A DNA stretch of 64,000 nucleotides from Sphingopyxis solisilvae (GTDB lineage Bacteria; Pseudomonadota; Alphaproteobacteria; Sphingomonadales; Sphingomonadaceae). The notes under the pieces are model-generated. The model did no database searches and was not told the DNA's origin. It saw only the letters and a list, made by a program, of their open reading frames with translations. Made by a program: the position numbers and the translations under genes. The stretch lies in NCBI RefSeq assembly GCF_015475875.1, contig NZ_JADKYM010000002.1:150414-214413 (forward strand). The letters are read 5' to 3'. Positions 15,691 through 24,050 of the stretch are shown one piece after another (the first letter of the stretch is position 1; the number at the start of each line of letters is the position of its first letter).

Positions 15691-17061
15691 CTAGTCGTTA
15701 CGCGAGTTGGTCCACATCTTGATCTGCTGCTCAAGATAGGTCTGGGTGGCCTTGAACGCGGCCAGTTTGGCGTCGAGCGAGCCATATTGTTTCTCGAGCC
15801 GGGCACGATAGGCGCTCTCGCGCATCTCGACCGTTTCGAGTTGCCCAAGCAGATTGTCTTTCCGCGCCGCGAGCGATTTGCTGACGCGGTCGATGACGCC
15901 GTTGTTGCCGACCGCCCTGTCGCGGATCGCGTCGAGGGCAAAGGCGATACCGGGGTCGGTCGCCTCGGTGCGACCGCCGTCGCGGCGGGGATTGAACAAT
16001 GCCTCGACCGCGCCGGCATCGGTTTCCAGTGCCTTGGCAAGCTTGGCCTCGTCGACCGCGAGCAAACCGTCCTTGGTTGTCGACACGCCGATGTCGCTGA
16101 GCTTGTTGATCGTGGGGTGGCTGGTAACGACCTGTCCGACCAGCGTCGCCAATTCGCGCTCCAGTTCGCGGAGCGAGGCGGTGGGCCCGGCCATGCCCGA
16201 AGCCGCAAGCACACTCTTCTTGAGCTGGTTGTACACGGCGACGAAATCGCCGACCGTCTGCTTGATCATGTCGAGCGGACGGTTCGCGCCAATATCGACG
16301 GGCTGGCCCGGCGCAGCCTTTTTCAGGGTCAGCGACATGCCCGGAACCACGTCGTCGACGATGTTCGACGCGCGGCTGAACGCGATCCCGTCGATCGTGA
16401 ACTCGGCGTTGGCGGCGCTTTGTCCCTGTGTCATCCCGCCGCCGGTGGCGAAGGCCGCGAGTGCCGGATCGGCATCAGGGTCGGCGGTGAGTGTGAAGGC
16501 GTTCGCCGCGCCGGTCGGACCCTTCAGGATCAGCCGGTGGCCGCCTTCGTCGGCGATGATCGAGGCGGTGACCCCGGCGCCGCTGGCGTTGATGCTGTTG
16601 GCCAGGCCGTCGAGGCTGTTGTTGCCTGCGCCGACGGTAATCGTTGTCGCCACGCCGCCCACGGTCAGGGTCATCGTCCCCGTGCCGATCGCGTCGGTGC
16701 GGCTGGCCACAACCGCCGAATAATTTGTTTGTGCGCGCGCGAGCTGGTTCACCACCACCGTTGCGGCAAAGCTGTCAGCGGACAGCCCGGCACGACTGGT
16801 GGCGCCAAGGATGCTCTGGTCGGACACCGTCGGCGTGCTGCGCAGGGTGCCGTCGCTGACCATCTGGCTCAATGAGTCGGCAAAGCCGTCGAGATTCGAC
16901 CGCGCTTGCGCCAGCGCGCTGATCCGCGCCTGGTTCTGTTGATTCAGCGACGCGATGCGCGCGACCTTGGGATCGCGCGATGCGGCCGAGAGATCCTCGA
17001 CCAGCTTTTTCATATCGATGCCCGAGCCAAAGCCCAGGCTGGCGGCGATTGAACTGACCAT
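15691..17061 (-). CDS. fliD: FliD, filament cap protein (HAP2)
   Basis: FliD caps the filament tip and helps insert flagellin. The 456-residue protein begins with the typical ASLGFGSGIDMKKLVEDLS segment, where GSGxD near residue 12 is diagnostic, has the central DGIAFSRASN region and ends with the coiled C-terminal helix (KAFNA-type ...FKATQTYLEQQIKMW). It follows flhB with a 45-nt gap. Its stop is 11 nt from fliS. Confidence 0.93.
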   Translation of the reverse strand: MVSSIAASLGFGSGIDMKKLVEDLSAASRDPKVARIASLNQQNQARISALAQARSNLDGFADSLSQMVSDGTLRSTPTVSDQSILGATSRAGLSADSFAATVVVNQLARAQTNYSAVVASRTDAIGTGTMTLTVGGVATTITVGAGNNSLDGLANSINASGAGVTASIIADEGGHRLILKGPTGAANAFTLTADPDADPALAAFATGGGMTQGQSAANAEFTIDGIAFSRASNIVDDVVPGMSLTLKKAAPGQPVDIGANRPLDMIKQTVGDFVAVYNQLKKSVLAASGMAGPTASLRELERELATLVGQVVTSHPTINKLSDIGVSTTKDGLLAVDEAKLAKALETDAGAVEALFNPRRDGGRTEATDPGIAFALDAIRDRAVGNNGVIDRVSKSLAARKDNLLGQLETVEMRESAYRARLEKQYGSLDAKLAAFKATQTYLEQQIKMWTNSRND

Positions 17062-17106
17062 GGCGCAATATCCTTCGCGACTCTTAACGGATGCGCGCGG
17101 ACGATT

Positions 17107-18246
17107 TTAAGCCCGACGGCGGCCCTCGGCGTCGAAATGGTGTGACGGCGGAACATCGACCACGGGTGGCGCGGTTCCTTCCGCGACCATGCGCTCAAGC
17201 TGGAAAACGAAGGCCAGCACCGTGGCAACGGCGACGAACAATTCCTCCGGGATCACACGTCCCGCGCGTGCGGTGAAATAGATCGCGCGGGTCAGCTGCG
17301 GATATTCGAGCAGCGGGACATTGGCGCCGCGGGCCAGTTCGCGGATCGACAGCGCGACGTCGCCGCGCCCGCGCGCGACCACCACCGGCGCCGCATCGAC
17401 CCCCGGACGGTAGCGCAAGGCCACCGAAAAATGTGTCGGATTGGTCAGCACCACGGTGGCTTCGGAAACCGCCTTGCGCGCCGAACCGCTCAAGATCTCA
17501 TGCGCGCGCTGGCGCTGCGCCTGTTTGAGTTCGGGGGCGCCGTCGGTCTGGCGCATTTCGTCCTTGATCTCTTGCTTGCTCATCATCAGCCGCTTGTTGC
17601 GCTGGAACCATTGGACGGGCACGTCGATCAGCGCGATCACGACCAGCCCCCCCGCCAGCATCAGCATCGCGTGGCCAATCGCCTGTCCGGCGAGGCCGAC
17701 CGCGGCCAGCAGGTCGGCCTGTGCCATCGTCATGATCGCGGGCAGGCTGCGCGCCACCAGCCAGTAACCGATGGTGCCAAGCAGGAGCACTTTGGCGAGT
17801 GCCTTGCCGAGTTCGGTCGCGCCCTGCATCCCGAACATCCGCTTCAGCCCCGCCATCGGGTTCATGCGGCTGCCCTTGAACGCGAGCGCCTTGCCGCGCC
17901 AGCCGAACGAGCCAAGCAGGGCGGGACCGGTGATCGCGGCGCCCAGCGCCAGCGCGAACAGGCTGACGAGCGGCAGCAGGATTTCGGCGCCGTTGCGCAT
18001 CAGCGCCTCGGCAGGCGCGAAGTCGGCGACGTCGGCCGCGGTCAGCGTCAATCCGCGGCGGACAAGGTCGCCCGCCGATTGCACAAACCAGCCCCCCGCT
18101 GCGACGATCCAGCCTGCGGCGGCCAGCATCATCAGCGCCGTTGCCAGCTCGCGCGACATCAACACATCGCCTTCGCGCGTCGAATCGGCCAGCTTCTTGG
18201 CCGTCGGCTGTTCGGTTTTCTGGTCCTTCTCGGGCTGGCTGGCCAT
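17107..18246 (-). CDS. flhB: FlhB, flagellar export switch protein
   Basis: FlhB switches the export gate from rod/hook to filament substrates. The 379-residue protein has an N-terminal cytoplasmic segment (EKDQKTEQPTAKKLADSTR, a hallmark), four membrane helices, and a cytoplasmic domain with the autocleavage motif NPTH (in VVLTNPTHFSVALRY, near residue 270). Length matches the family. It lies 3 nt after fliR, in the order fliP-Q-R-flhB seen in many alphaproteobacteria. Confidence 0.96.
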   Translation of the reverse strand: MASQPEKDQKTEQPTAKKLADSTREGDVLMSRELATALMMLAAAGWIVAAGGWFVQSAGDLVRRGLTLTAADVADFAPAEALMRNGAEILLPLVSLFALALGAAITGPALLGSFGWRGKALAFKGSRMNPMAGLKRMFGMQGATELGKALAKVLLLGTIGYWLVARSLPAIMTMAQADLLAAVGLAGQAIGHAMLMLAGGLVVIALIDVPVQWFQRNKRLMMSKQEIKDEMRQTDGAPELKQAQRQRAHEILSGSARKAVSEATVVLTNPTHFSVALRYRPGVDAAPVVVARGRGDVALSIRELARGANVPLLEYPQLTRAIYFTARAGRVIPEELFVAVATVLAFVFQLERMVAEGTAPPVVDVPPSHHFDAEGRRRA

Positions 18247-18249
18247 CGA

Positions 18250-19029
18250 TCAGGGTCTCGCGAACATTCGCGCGGCGTCGAGTGCGTCGGACAGGACGCG
18301 GACGATGGCCTCGGCCATGGCCGGGGTCGCGACCCCGAGCAGGACCAGACCGGCGAGCAGCGTTGCCGGGATGCCGACCGCGAACAGGTTCAGCGCCGGT
18401 GCGGAGCGGCCGATCACGCCCATGATGATCTGGACCAGGATCAGGATGAAGCCGACCGGCATCGCAATGGTCAAGGCCGCGGCGAACATCAGGCTGCCGA
18501 AACGCAGCACGCCGCCGATCGCGTCGAACGAAGGGAAAGCATTGCCGGGGGGCAGCGCCACATAGCTGTCGACGATGATTCCGATCAGCACCAGATGGCC
18601 GTCGGCAGCAAGGAATAGCGCCGTGGCCAGCATCGACAGAAACTGGCCGATCGCCGAGCTCGATGCGCCGCCCAGCGGATCGACCATCGATGCAAAGCCC
18701 AGCCCCATGGCGTTGCTGATCGCTTCGCCGGCGAGCAGCGCCGCTGCCAGCCCCATCTGGAGCACAAAGCCGATACCGAGCCCGATCACGACCTCGCCCA
18801 TGACGAACAAAAGCCCCGGAACCGATACGATGCCTTCGGCGGGCAACGCCATTCCCGACGCCGCCACCGACGGGACGCCGACTGCGAGCGCGATCACCAA
18901 CCGCAGCTGCATCGGGATATTTGCAGCGCCGAACACCGGCGCGGCGATGAACGCGGCGCCGGGGCGAACCATGCCCAGCATCCACAGCTGGAGCATCGCC
19001 TCGATATTCGGGATGTCGGCGGGGTCCAC
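18250..19029 (-). CDS. fliR: FliR, flagellar export gate protein
   Basis: FliR is part of the FliPQR export channel. The 259-residue, highly hydrophobic protein shows six or so membrane segments, the early conserved block RPGAAFIAAPVFGAANIP and the central segment EAISNAMGLGFASMVDP, which mark FliR. The start lies 7 nt after the fliQ stop. Confidence 0.94.
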   Translation of the reverse strand: MDPADIPNIEAMLQLWMLGMVRPGAAFIAAPVFGAANIPMQLRLVIALAVGVPSVAASGMALPAEGIVSVPGLLFVMGEVVIGLGIGFVLQMGLAAALLAGEAISNAMGLGFASMVDPLGGASSSAIGQFLSMLATALFLAADGHLVLIGIIVDSYVALPPGNAFPSFDAIGGVLRFGSLMFAAALTIAMPVGFILILVQIIMGVIGRSAPALNLFAVGIPATLLAGLVLLGVATPAMAEAIVRVLSDALDAARMFARP

Positions 19030-19036
19030 GGCGAAT

Positions 19037-19306
19037 TTAGCGGACGAGGTTCGGGATCTGCGCGAAGATGTCGCGGGTGAAATCGGTGAGCAGCACCAGG
19101 ATGCTGCCGCCGAAAATCGCGAGGCAGATGGCCGCGACGATCAGTTTCGGGACAAAGGTCAGCGTCTGTTCGTTGATCGACGTCGCCGCCTGGACCATGC
19201 CGAGCAGGACGCCGATGACAAGCACCGGCAACAGCAACGGCGCCGCTGCAAGGGCAAGTATCCACAGCGACTGCTGCGCCATGCCGATAAAATAGTCGGT
19301 TTCCAT
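19037..19306 (-). CDS. fliQ: FliQ, flagellar export gate protein
   Basis: FliQ is the small two-helix subunit of the export channel. The 89-residue protein has two membrane segments separated by the conserved QAATSINEQTLTFVPK loop, the FliQ signature, at standard length. It sits between fliP and fliR with 12- and 7-nt gaps. Confidence 0.95.
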   Translation of the reverse strand: METDYFIGMAQQSLWILALAAAPLLLPVLVIGVLLGMVQAATSINEQTLTFVPKLIVAAICLAIFGGSILVLLTDFTRDIFAQIPNLVR

Positions 19307-19318
19307 CCTGCGCTGCCC

Positions 19319-20089
19319 CTAGGTGCCGAACGAAGCGGCGAGCGAGCCCATCGTCAGCGCCCAGCCGTCGACAAGCACGAACAGCAGCAGCTTGAACGGC
19401 ATCGAGATGATCGTCGGCGACAACATCATCATGCCGAGCGACATCAGCGCCGAGGCGACGATCAGGTCGATGACGAGGAAGGGCAGGAAGATCAGGAAGC
19501 CGATCTGGAATGCGGTCTTGAGTTCGCTGGTGACAAAGGCGGGCAGCAGGATCGAAAAGGGCACATCCTTCGGACTGGCATAGTTTGGTGCCTTCGCGAT
19601 CTTGGCGAACATCATCAGGTCGCTCTTGCGCGTCTGCGACATCATGAAGCCATGCAGCGCGGTGCCCGAACGCGACACCGCTTCGCCGATGTCGATCTGT
19701 TCCTGGCCATAGGGCTCGATCGCGACGCGGTTCACTTCGCTGATCACCGGCTGCATCACGAACAGCGACAGAAACAGGCTCAATCCGACGAGCACCTGGT
19801 TTGGCGGGGTCTGTTGCAGGCCGAGCGCATGGCGCAGGATCGACAGCACGATGATGATGCGGGTGAAGCTGGTCATCATCAGCAGCAGCGACGGCAGCAC
19901 CGTCAGCAGGCTCATCAGCACCAAGATTTGCAGCGACAGGCTGAGCGGACGGCCGTCGCCGCCGATGTCGTTCACCGCGCGGCTGAGCCCGTCGGCGGTC
20001 TGGGCAAAAGCGGCGGGGGAGGCGATCAGCAGCGCGAGGCCGCCGATCAGCGCCGCGGCGCGCAGCCCGGTCTTGCGATCAATCTGCAT
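19319..20089 (-). CDS. fliP: FliP, flagellar export gate protein
   Basis: FliP forms the core pentamer of the export channel. The 256-residue protein starts with a cleavable signal peptide (AALIGGLALLIASPAAFAQ), as is known for FliP, followed by the strongly conserved LLMMTSFTRIIIVLSILR and LLPAFVTSELKTAFQIGF blocks. The ATG at 20089 begins the signal peptide; the frame extends upstream, but that part overlaps fliO and is not conserved. The start overlaps the fliO end by 11 nt. Confidence 0.96.
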   Translation of the reverse strand: MQIDRKTGLRAAALIGGLALLIASPAAFAQTADGLSRAVNDIGGDGRPLSLSLQILVLMSLLTVLPSLLLMMTSFTRIIIVLSILRHALGLQQTPPNQVLVGLSLFLSLFVMQPVISEVNRVAIEPYGQEQIDIGEAVSRSGTALHGFMMSQTRKSDLMMFAKIAKAPNYASPKDVPFSILLPAFVTSELKTAFQIGFLIFLPFLVIDLIVASALMSLGMMMLSPTIISMPFKLLLFVLVDGWALTMGSLAASFGT

Positions 20090-20357
20090 GGAAGTCGCCC
20101 TGGCTGTCGTCGGCAATCCGGGTGATGCCGTTGCGTGAAACGGCAACCAGAATCCGCTGTCCGGCGAATTCGACCACCGCCAGCTTCGACCCCGGACCGA
20201 GCGGCAGCACATCGACCATTTCGACGGCGCGCGCCTTCGCCGCGCCGCCGACGAGCGGCACGCCCATCTGGACGCGCTTCCACAGCCACAGGCTGCCCCA
20301 TGCCATGCCGCCGACGAGCGGCAGCAGGAGAGCCAAGCGGAGGATATATTCCAGCAT
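20079..20357 (-). CDS. fliO: FliO, flagellar export apparatus assembly protein
   Basis: FliO helps assemble FliP in the membrane. The 92-residue protein has one N-terminal membrane segment (LRLALLLPLVGGMAWGSLWL), then the cytoplasmic region VEMVDVLPLGPGSKLAVVEF typical of FliO (a poorly conserved family). Size and location between fliN and fliP support the call. The start overlaps the fliN stop by one base. Confidence 0.85.
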   Translation of the reverse strand: MLEYILRLALLLPLVGGMAWGSLWLWKRVQMGVPLVGGAAKARAVEMVDVLPLGPGSKLAVVEFAGQRILVAVSRNGITRIADDSQGDFHAD

Positions 20358-20695
20358 CAGGCTCTCCGCTCGAAACCTTCGAGGCCGCGCGCGGGCGCGA
20401 CGACTTCGGCAACCTGGATGCCGTAACGGCCATCGACGCTGACAATCTCGCCCTTCGCGATCAATGTGCCGTTCGCGTAGATGTCGAGCAGGTCGGTCGC
20501 GGCGCGGTCGAGTTCGATCACGCTGCCCTCGTCGATCGCGAGCAACTCCGCGAGCGTCATCGAGGTCGACCCGACCTCGACCGACACGCGCAACGAGACT
20601 CCGGCGAGCAGGTCGAAATTGGGCGCCGCGGCGATATTCTTGTTGTCGCGGCGTTCGGCGCGCGGCGCCGTCGGTGCGTCACTCAGGTCAGTCAT
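20357..20695 (-). CDS. fliN: FliN, flagellar motor switch protein
   Basis: FliN is a C-ring component that binds CheY-P and the FliH export complex. The 112-residue protein consists of a variable N-terminus and a SpoA domain (LRVSVEVGSTSMTLAELLAI, VIELDRAATDLLDIYANG, then VDGRYGIQV), at normal size. It overlaps the fliM end by 8 nt. Confidence 0.95.
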   Translation of the reverse strand: MTDLSDAPTAPRAERRDNKNIAAAPNFDLLAGVSLRVSVEVGSTSMTLAELLAIDEGSVIELDRAATDLLDIYANGTLIAKGEIVSVDGRYGIQVAEVVAPARGLEGFERRA

Positions 20696-21620
20696 GGTTC
20701 GGTCCTTTTTCGATATGTTCGATCATGATGGCGGCGTTGCCATTGGCTTCGCCGATGCTGCCCAGCGCAAAGCTGCGTCCGGCAACGGTGACGGGTACGT
20801 GGCGCGGCATGCCGATGGGGATGATGTCGCCGACCTCGAGCGCCAGCAGTTTGACGAGGCTGATTTCGGGGCGTGCCAGCACCGAGCGCACGGGCAGGCG
20901 AACCTCGCGCAGCGTCTTGTGCAACGCGCTTGCCCAGGCCGGGTCGGCGGCGCCCGGAATTTCGGTCGCCGGTTCGGCGCCCGCGATGCCGCGCAGCGCG
21001 GCGAGCGGATAGGCGCAGCTGATGGTTCGGCCCTCGAACGGGGCACCGCGCAGCACAAAGCGCTGGACGAACAATTCGTCGTCGGCGCGCACCGCGGCCA
21101 GCTTGGCGGCGTCGCACGTCACGCAATCGAGTTCGGGTTCGAGGCCGAGCTTGCCGCGCCAGGCGGCGGCGAGCTGAAGCCCCATGTCGCGACCGAGCCG
21201 CGCCGCGAACCGGTCTTCGGCGTCGGTCAGTTCCTCGCGCTCGCCCGCCGGGGCGCCTTTGCCGCCATAGAAAATGTCGACGAGCTGGAGCAACAGCGGG
21301 CGCGGCGCGGCGAGCAGCAGCGGCCCCTTGAGCGGCGGCGCATGATAGCGCCAGAAGATCGCGGGCGCCGACGCCGCGGCCCAGTCGGCAAAGCTGATCG
21401 TGGCGGTTTCGCCGCGTTCGACCTGCACCGTCGGGGCGCCCAGCGCGCGGATCAGATCGCGCAGGCTGCGCGCGAACTGCACCGCGACGCTGTCCAGCGC
21501 CGGAAACGCATAGCTGCCCTCCGCCTTGCGCAGCAACAGCGACGCCCTGGCCTCGGCCGCCTCGGTGCTCGGGGCGGCCGGCGGCTTCATCGCTTTCACC
21601 GATTTTTCGCGCACGCTCAC
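20688..21620 (-). CDS. fliM: FliM, flagellar motor switch protein
   Basis: FliM links FliG to FliN in the C ring. The 310-residue protein shows the central CheC-like domain and a C-terminal SpoA domain (LRVSVE-like LPVRSVLARPEISL, GDIIPIGMPRHVPV). The N-terminal CheY-binding peptide (usual LSQxEIDxL) is not recognisable; the first residues are MSVREKSVKAMKPP. This could mean a divergent CheY contact. The start overlaps the fliL stop (ATGA). Position between fliL and fliN fixes the identity. Confidence 0.85.
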   Translation of the reverse strand: MSVREKSVKAMKPPAAPSTEAAEARASLLLRKAEGSYAFPALDSVAVQFARSLRDLIRALGAPTVQVERGETATISFADWAAASAPAIFWRYHAPPLKGPLLLAAPRPLLLQLVDIFYGGKGAPAGEREELTDAEDRFAARLGRDMGLQLAAAWRGKLGLEPELDCVTCDAAKLAAVRADDELFVQRFVLRGAPFEGRTISCAYPLAALRGIAGAEPATEIPGAADPAWASALHKTLREVRLPVRSVLARPEISLVKLLALEVGDIIPIGMPRHVPVTVAGRSFALGSIGEANGNAAIMIEHIEKGPNHD

Positions 21621-22216
21621 TGGATCACCAGGCTCGTGAAATAGACATTGTCGATACCCCCAAATCCCTCTTTTTCGCGCAGGACATCGTTGATCGCAGC
21701 GGTCAGTTGCCGCTGCAGTCGTTGTTTCCCTTGCGATGTCGAGAGCAGCGCCGGATCCTGTTCGGACAGCACCATAAGGACGACCGACCGGATCGGCACC
21801 GCCTGCCGTTTGATATTATTGATAACCTTGCCGTCATAGAAGGTCGAAAGGCTGATACCCGCCTGCAGAAAGCCCGACCCGTCGGCCAGGTTCGTTGTAA
21901 AGGCGTCGGGGATCGCAAAGTAAGTGACTTCATATTTGCGCGGGTCGACCTTGAACTTGTCGTTGGGCACCGACACGGTACCGACCTTGGGCGCTGCGTC
22001 CTTCTCGTCGCCTTCGGCAGCCGGGGCATCCTTGCCGCGCACGACCAGCTTCGGATATTGATCTTCGGGCTTGGCTTCGTGCGCCGACAGCGCGCCGAAA
22101 TAGATGCCGGCTCCGGCGCCGGCGCCGACCAGCACCAGGGCGCCGATGCCGATGAACAGCAGCTTCTTGAGCTTGCCCTTCGGCTTGGCTTCGGTTTCGG
22201 TTTTATCCTTGGACAT
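21617..22216 (-). CDS. fliL: FliL, flagellar basal-body/stator-associated protein
   Basis: FliL is an inner-membrane protein surrounding the stator. The 199-residue protein has a Lys-rich cytoplasmic N-terminus, one membrane segment (LLFIGIGALVLVGAGAGAGI, about residues 19-38) and a periplasmic domain containing YFAIPDAFTTNLADGSGFLQ and the C-terminal ALLSTSQGKQRLQ and INDVL segments common in FliL. It lies 17 nt after fliK and overlaps fliM. Confidence 0.92.
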   Translation of the reverse strand: MSKDKTETEAKPKGKLKKLLFIGIGALVLVGAGAGAGIYFGALSAHEAKPEDQYPKLVVRGKDAPAAEGDEKDAAPKVGTVSVPNDKFKVDPRKYEVTYFAIPDAFTTNLADGSGFLQAGISLSTFYDGKVINNIKRQAVPIRSVVLMVLSEQDPALLSTSQGKQRLQRQLTAAINDVLREKEGFGGIDNVYFTSLVIQ

Positions 22217-22233
22217 CGGTCATTCCCTCATGG

Positions 22234-23607
22234 TCAGGCAAAGCGGCCGCGGCGGTCGGCGGCCTCTTCGCGTTCGCGCGGCGCGGCGCGCTCGGTGGCG
22301 GTTTCGATCAGGTGGCTGGCGTCGGGCGCGGCGGTGGGCCCCTGACCCTGCGACTGGCCCTGCATCTGGCGGTTGCTGTCACCGGGGGTGCAGGTCACTT
22401 CGCTGCTGGTGACGCGAACGCCCTGCTGGCGCAGATCGTCGACCAGTCGGCCCTGCGCGGCGGTGACGATCGTCGCGGTGGCCTCATGCTGGGTGTCGAG
22501 CTTCAGCGCCACGCCCTCGTCACCCATGCGCATCGCGACGTCGAGGCGGCCGAGGTGCCGCGGCATCAGGCGAAAGCTGATGTCCCCGCTGTCCGATTTG
22601 GTCGCCGCAATGTCGTGCGCCAACTGGTCGATCCACGCGCCATCGCTGGCGAGGTCAAGGATGCGTTCGGCAACGGTGACGGGAGCGGCAGCGTTGGACG
22701 ATGCTGCGACGCCCGTGGTCGCCGGCTGCGCGAACTGGATCGTCATCGACGGTGCTGCGTCGGCGGGCTTGGCCGCGACGGCTTCGGCGCGCGCGGCAAC
22801 CGGGCCAGGCAGCGGCGCGGGGCGCGGCTTGCTTGCCGCCGACGCCGCGATCGCCGTTTCCATTTCTGGCGCGGCGGGCCTTGCTTCGGCACTGCGCGCT
22901 TTCTCGCTGGTTGGCGCGGCGGTTGCGGCTTCGGCGGTCGGCGCCGTGTCGCCGGTGGGGAGCGAGGCGCTTTCGCCCGCCTTCGCGGGCTTGCCAACGA
23001 CAGCGGCGACCACCGCCGCGGCGACAGGCGCAGTCGGGATGGCCAGCGCCGCTGCGGGCGCCGGGGTGGTCGTCGGTGCGGGCGTTTCGGGCGCCGCGAC
23101 CGTTTCAGCGGGTTTGGCCGCCGTCGTAGCGTCCGCGGCTGCACCGTCGGGCCGGGCTTCGCTCTCGACCGCTTTGGGTGATTTCGTCTCGGGCTTGGCG
23201 AGGCTGCCGTTCAACGCGATCAGCAGTTTCGCCGCCGATGCGGCGGCGGTTTCTGGGTCCGGACGGGCATCGCGCGCACCATCGTCGGTGCTGGCAACCG
23301 GCGTTGCGACGGCGATATCCATCGCGTCTCCCTCGCCCGCGGCAGCCGCCGGGACGATCGCGGTGGCCGCGGCAACGGCAACCGGCGATGTCGCCATCAT
23401 GGGCGTTTCTGCTGCCGCTGGCTTAACCGGCTGCTCGGGCGCAGCTTCGATCGCAGCGGCATCGACCTTTGGAATCGCCGCCAGCAATTGCTCGAAGCCA
23501 TTTTCTACCTCGCTACCGGTCGGCGTCTGGCCGATCGTGCTCAGGAAGGCGGCGAACCCGGCGGGTGTCGAACCCTGGGGCTGGGGGAGGGAGGCGGCGC
23601 CCATCAT
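22234..23607 (-). CDS. fliK: FliK, hook-length control protein
   Basis: FliK measures hook length and triggers the FlhB switch. The 457-residue protein has a long Ala/Pro/Thr-rich low-complexity middle and a conserved C-terminal Flg_hook domain (SGDISFRLMPRHLGRLDVAM, ALKLDTQHEATATIV, GRLVDDLRQQGVRV). The start at 23607 overlaps the fliJ stop (ATGATG). The open frame continues upstream across fliJ but is non-coding there. The hook protein is short in this locus, yet FliK keeps a typical length. Confidence 0.9.
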   Translation of the reverse strand: MMGAASLPQPQGSTPAGFAAFLSTIGQTPTGSEVENGFEQLLAAIPKVDAAAIEAAPEQPVKPAAAETPMMATSPVAVAAATAIVPAAAAGEGDAMDIAVATPVASTDDGARDARPDPETAAASAAKLLIALNGSLAKPETKSPKAVESEARPDGAAADATTAAKPAETVAAPETPAPTTTPAPAAALAIPTAPVAAAVVAAVVGKPAKAGESASLPTGDTAPTAEAATAAPTSEKARSAEARPAAPEMETAIAASAASKPRPAPLPGPVAARAEAVAAKPADAAPSMTIQFAQPATTGVAASSNAAAPVTVAERILDLASDGAWIDQLAHDIAATKSDSGDISFRLMPRHLGRLDVAMRMGDEGVALKLDTQHEATATIVTAAQGRLVDDLRQQGVRVTSSEVTCTPGDSNRQMQGQSQGQGPTAAPDASHLIETATERAAPREREEAADRRGRFA

Positions 23608-24050
23608 GCTGCGCCGCCTTCGATCAGGCGCAGCCGCATGCCGCCGCGCGTGCGGTGCGGACGGTTGGCGTCGCGGCGACGCTCGGCTTCGGCTTCGGCG
23701 GACTTGCGGCTGCGTTCGTACAGGCGGACGGCGGACTCTTCCTTTGCCATGGCGCTTTGCGCCAGCACCCCGGCCTGGTCGCGGCGCGCGCTGGCACCCG
23801 CGAGCGGCGCGGTCAGATTTTCCTGCGCGATGTCGAGCCGCATCGCGAGCTCGCCGATCGTGTTGAGCGCGCCGCCTGCGACCGCGCCCTTGGCCATTGC
23901 CAGGTCGACGCGCAGCGTTTCGAGCCGCTTGGCCAGTTCGACCAGGCTGGCGAGTTCGCCATTGGCGCGCGCCAGATTGGCCTCCGCCATCTGATGTTCG
24001 ACGGTGCGCACGCGGATGATACGTTTGCGGCGTGCGGTGCGGGCGGTCAT
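23604..24050 (-). CDS. fliJ: FliJ, flagellar export chaperone/ATPase stalk
   Basis: FliJ is the coiled-coil stalk inserted in the FliI hexamer. The 148-residue protein is almost entirely helical, with Arg-rich ends (RTARRKRIIRVRTVEHQ and the C-terminal RRRDANRPHRTRGG), about the size of known FliJ (147). Sequence conservation is low in this family; the position between fliI and fliK, each with ATGA-type overlaps, gives most of the support. Confidence 0.85.
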   Translation of the reverse strand: MTARTARRKRIIRVRTVEHQMAEANLARANGELASLVELAKRLETLRVDLAMAKGAVAGGALNTIGELAMRLDIAQENLTAPLAGASARRDQAGVLAQSAMAKEESAVRLYERSRKSAEAEAERRRDANRPHRTRGGMRLRLIEGGAA

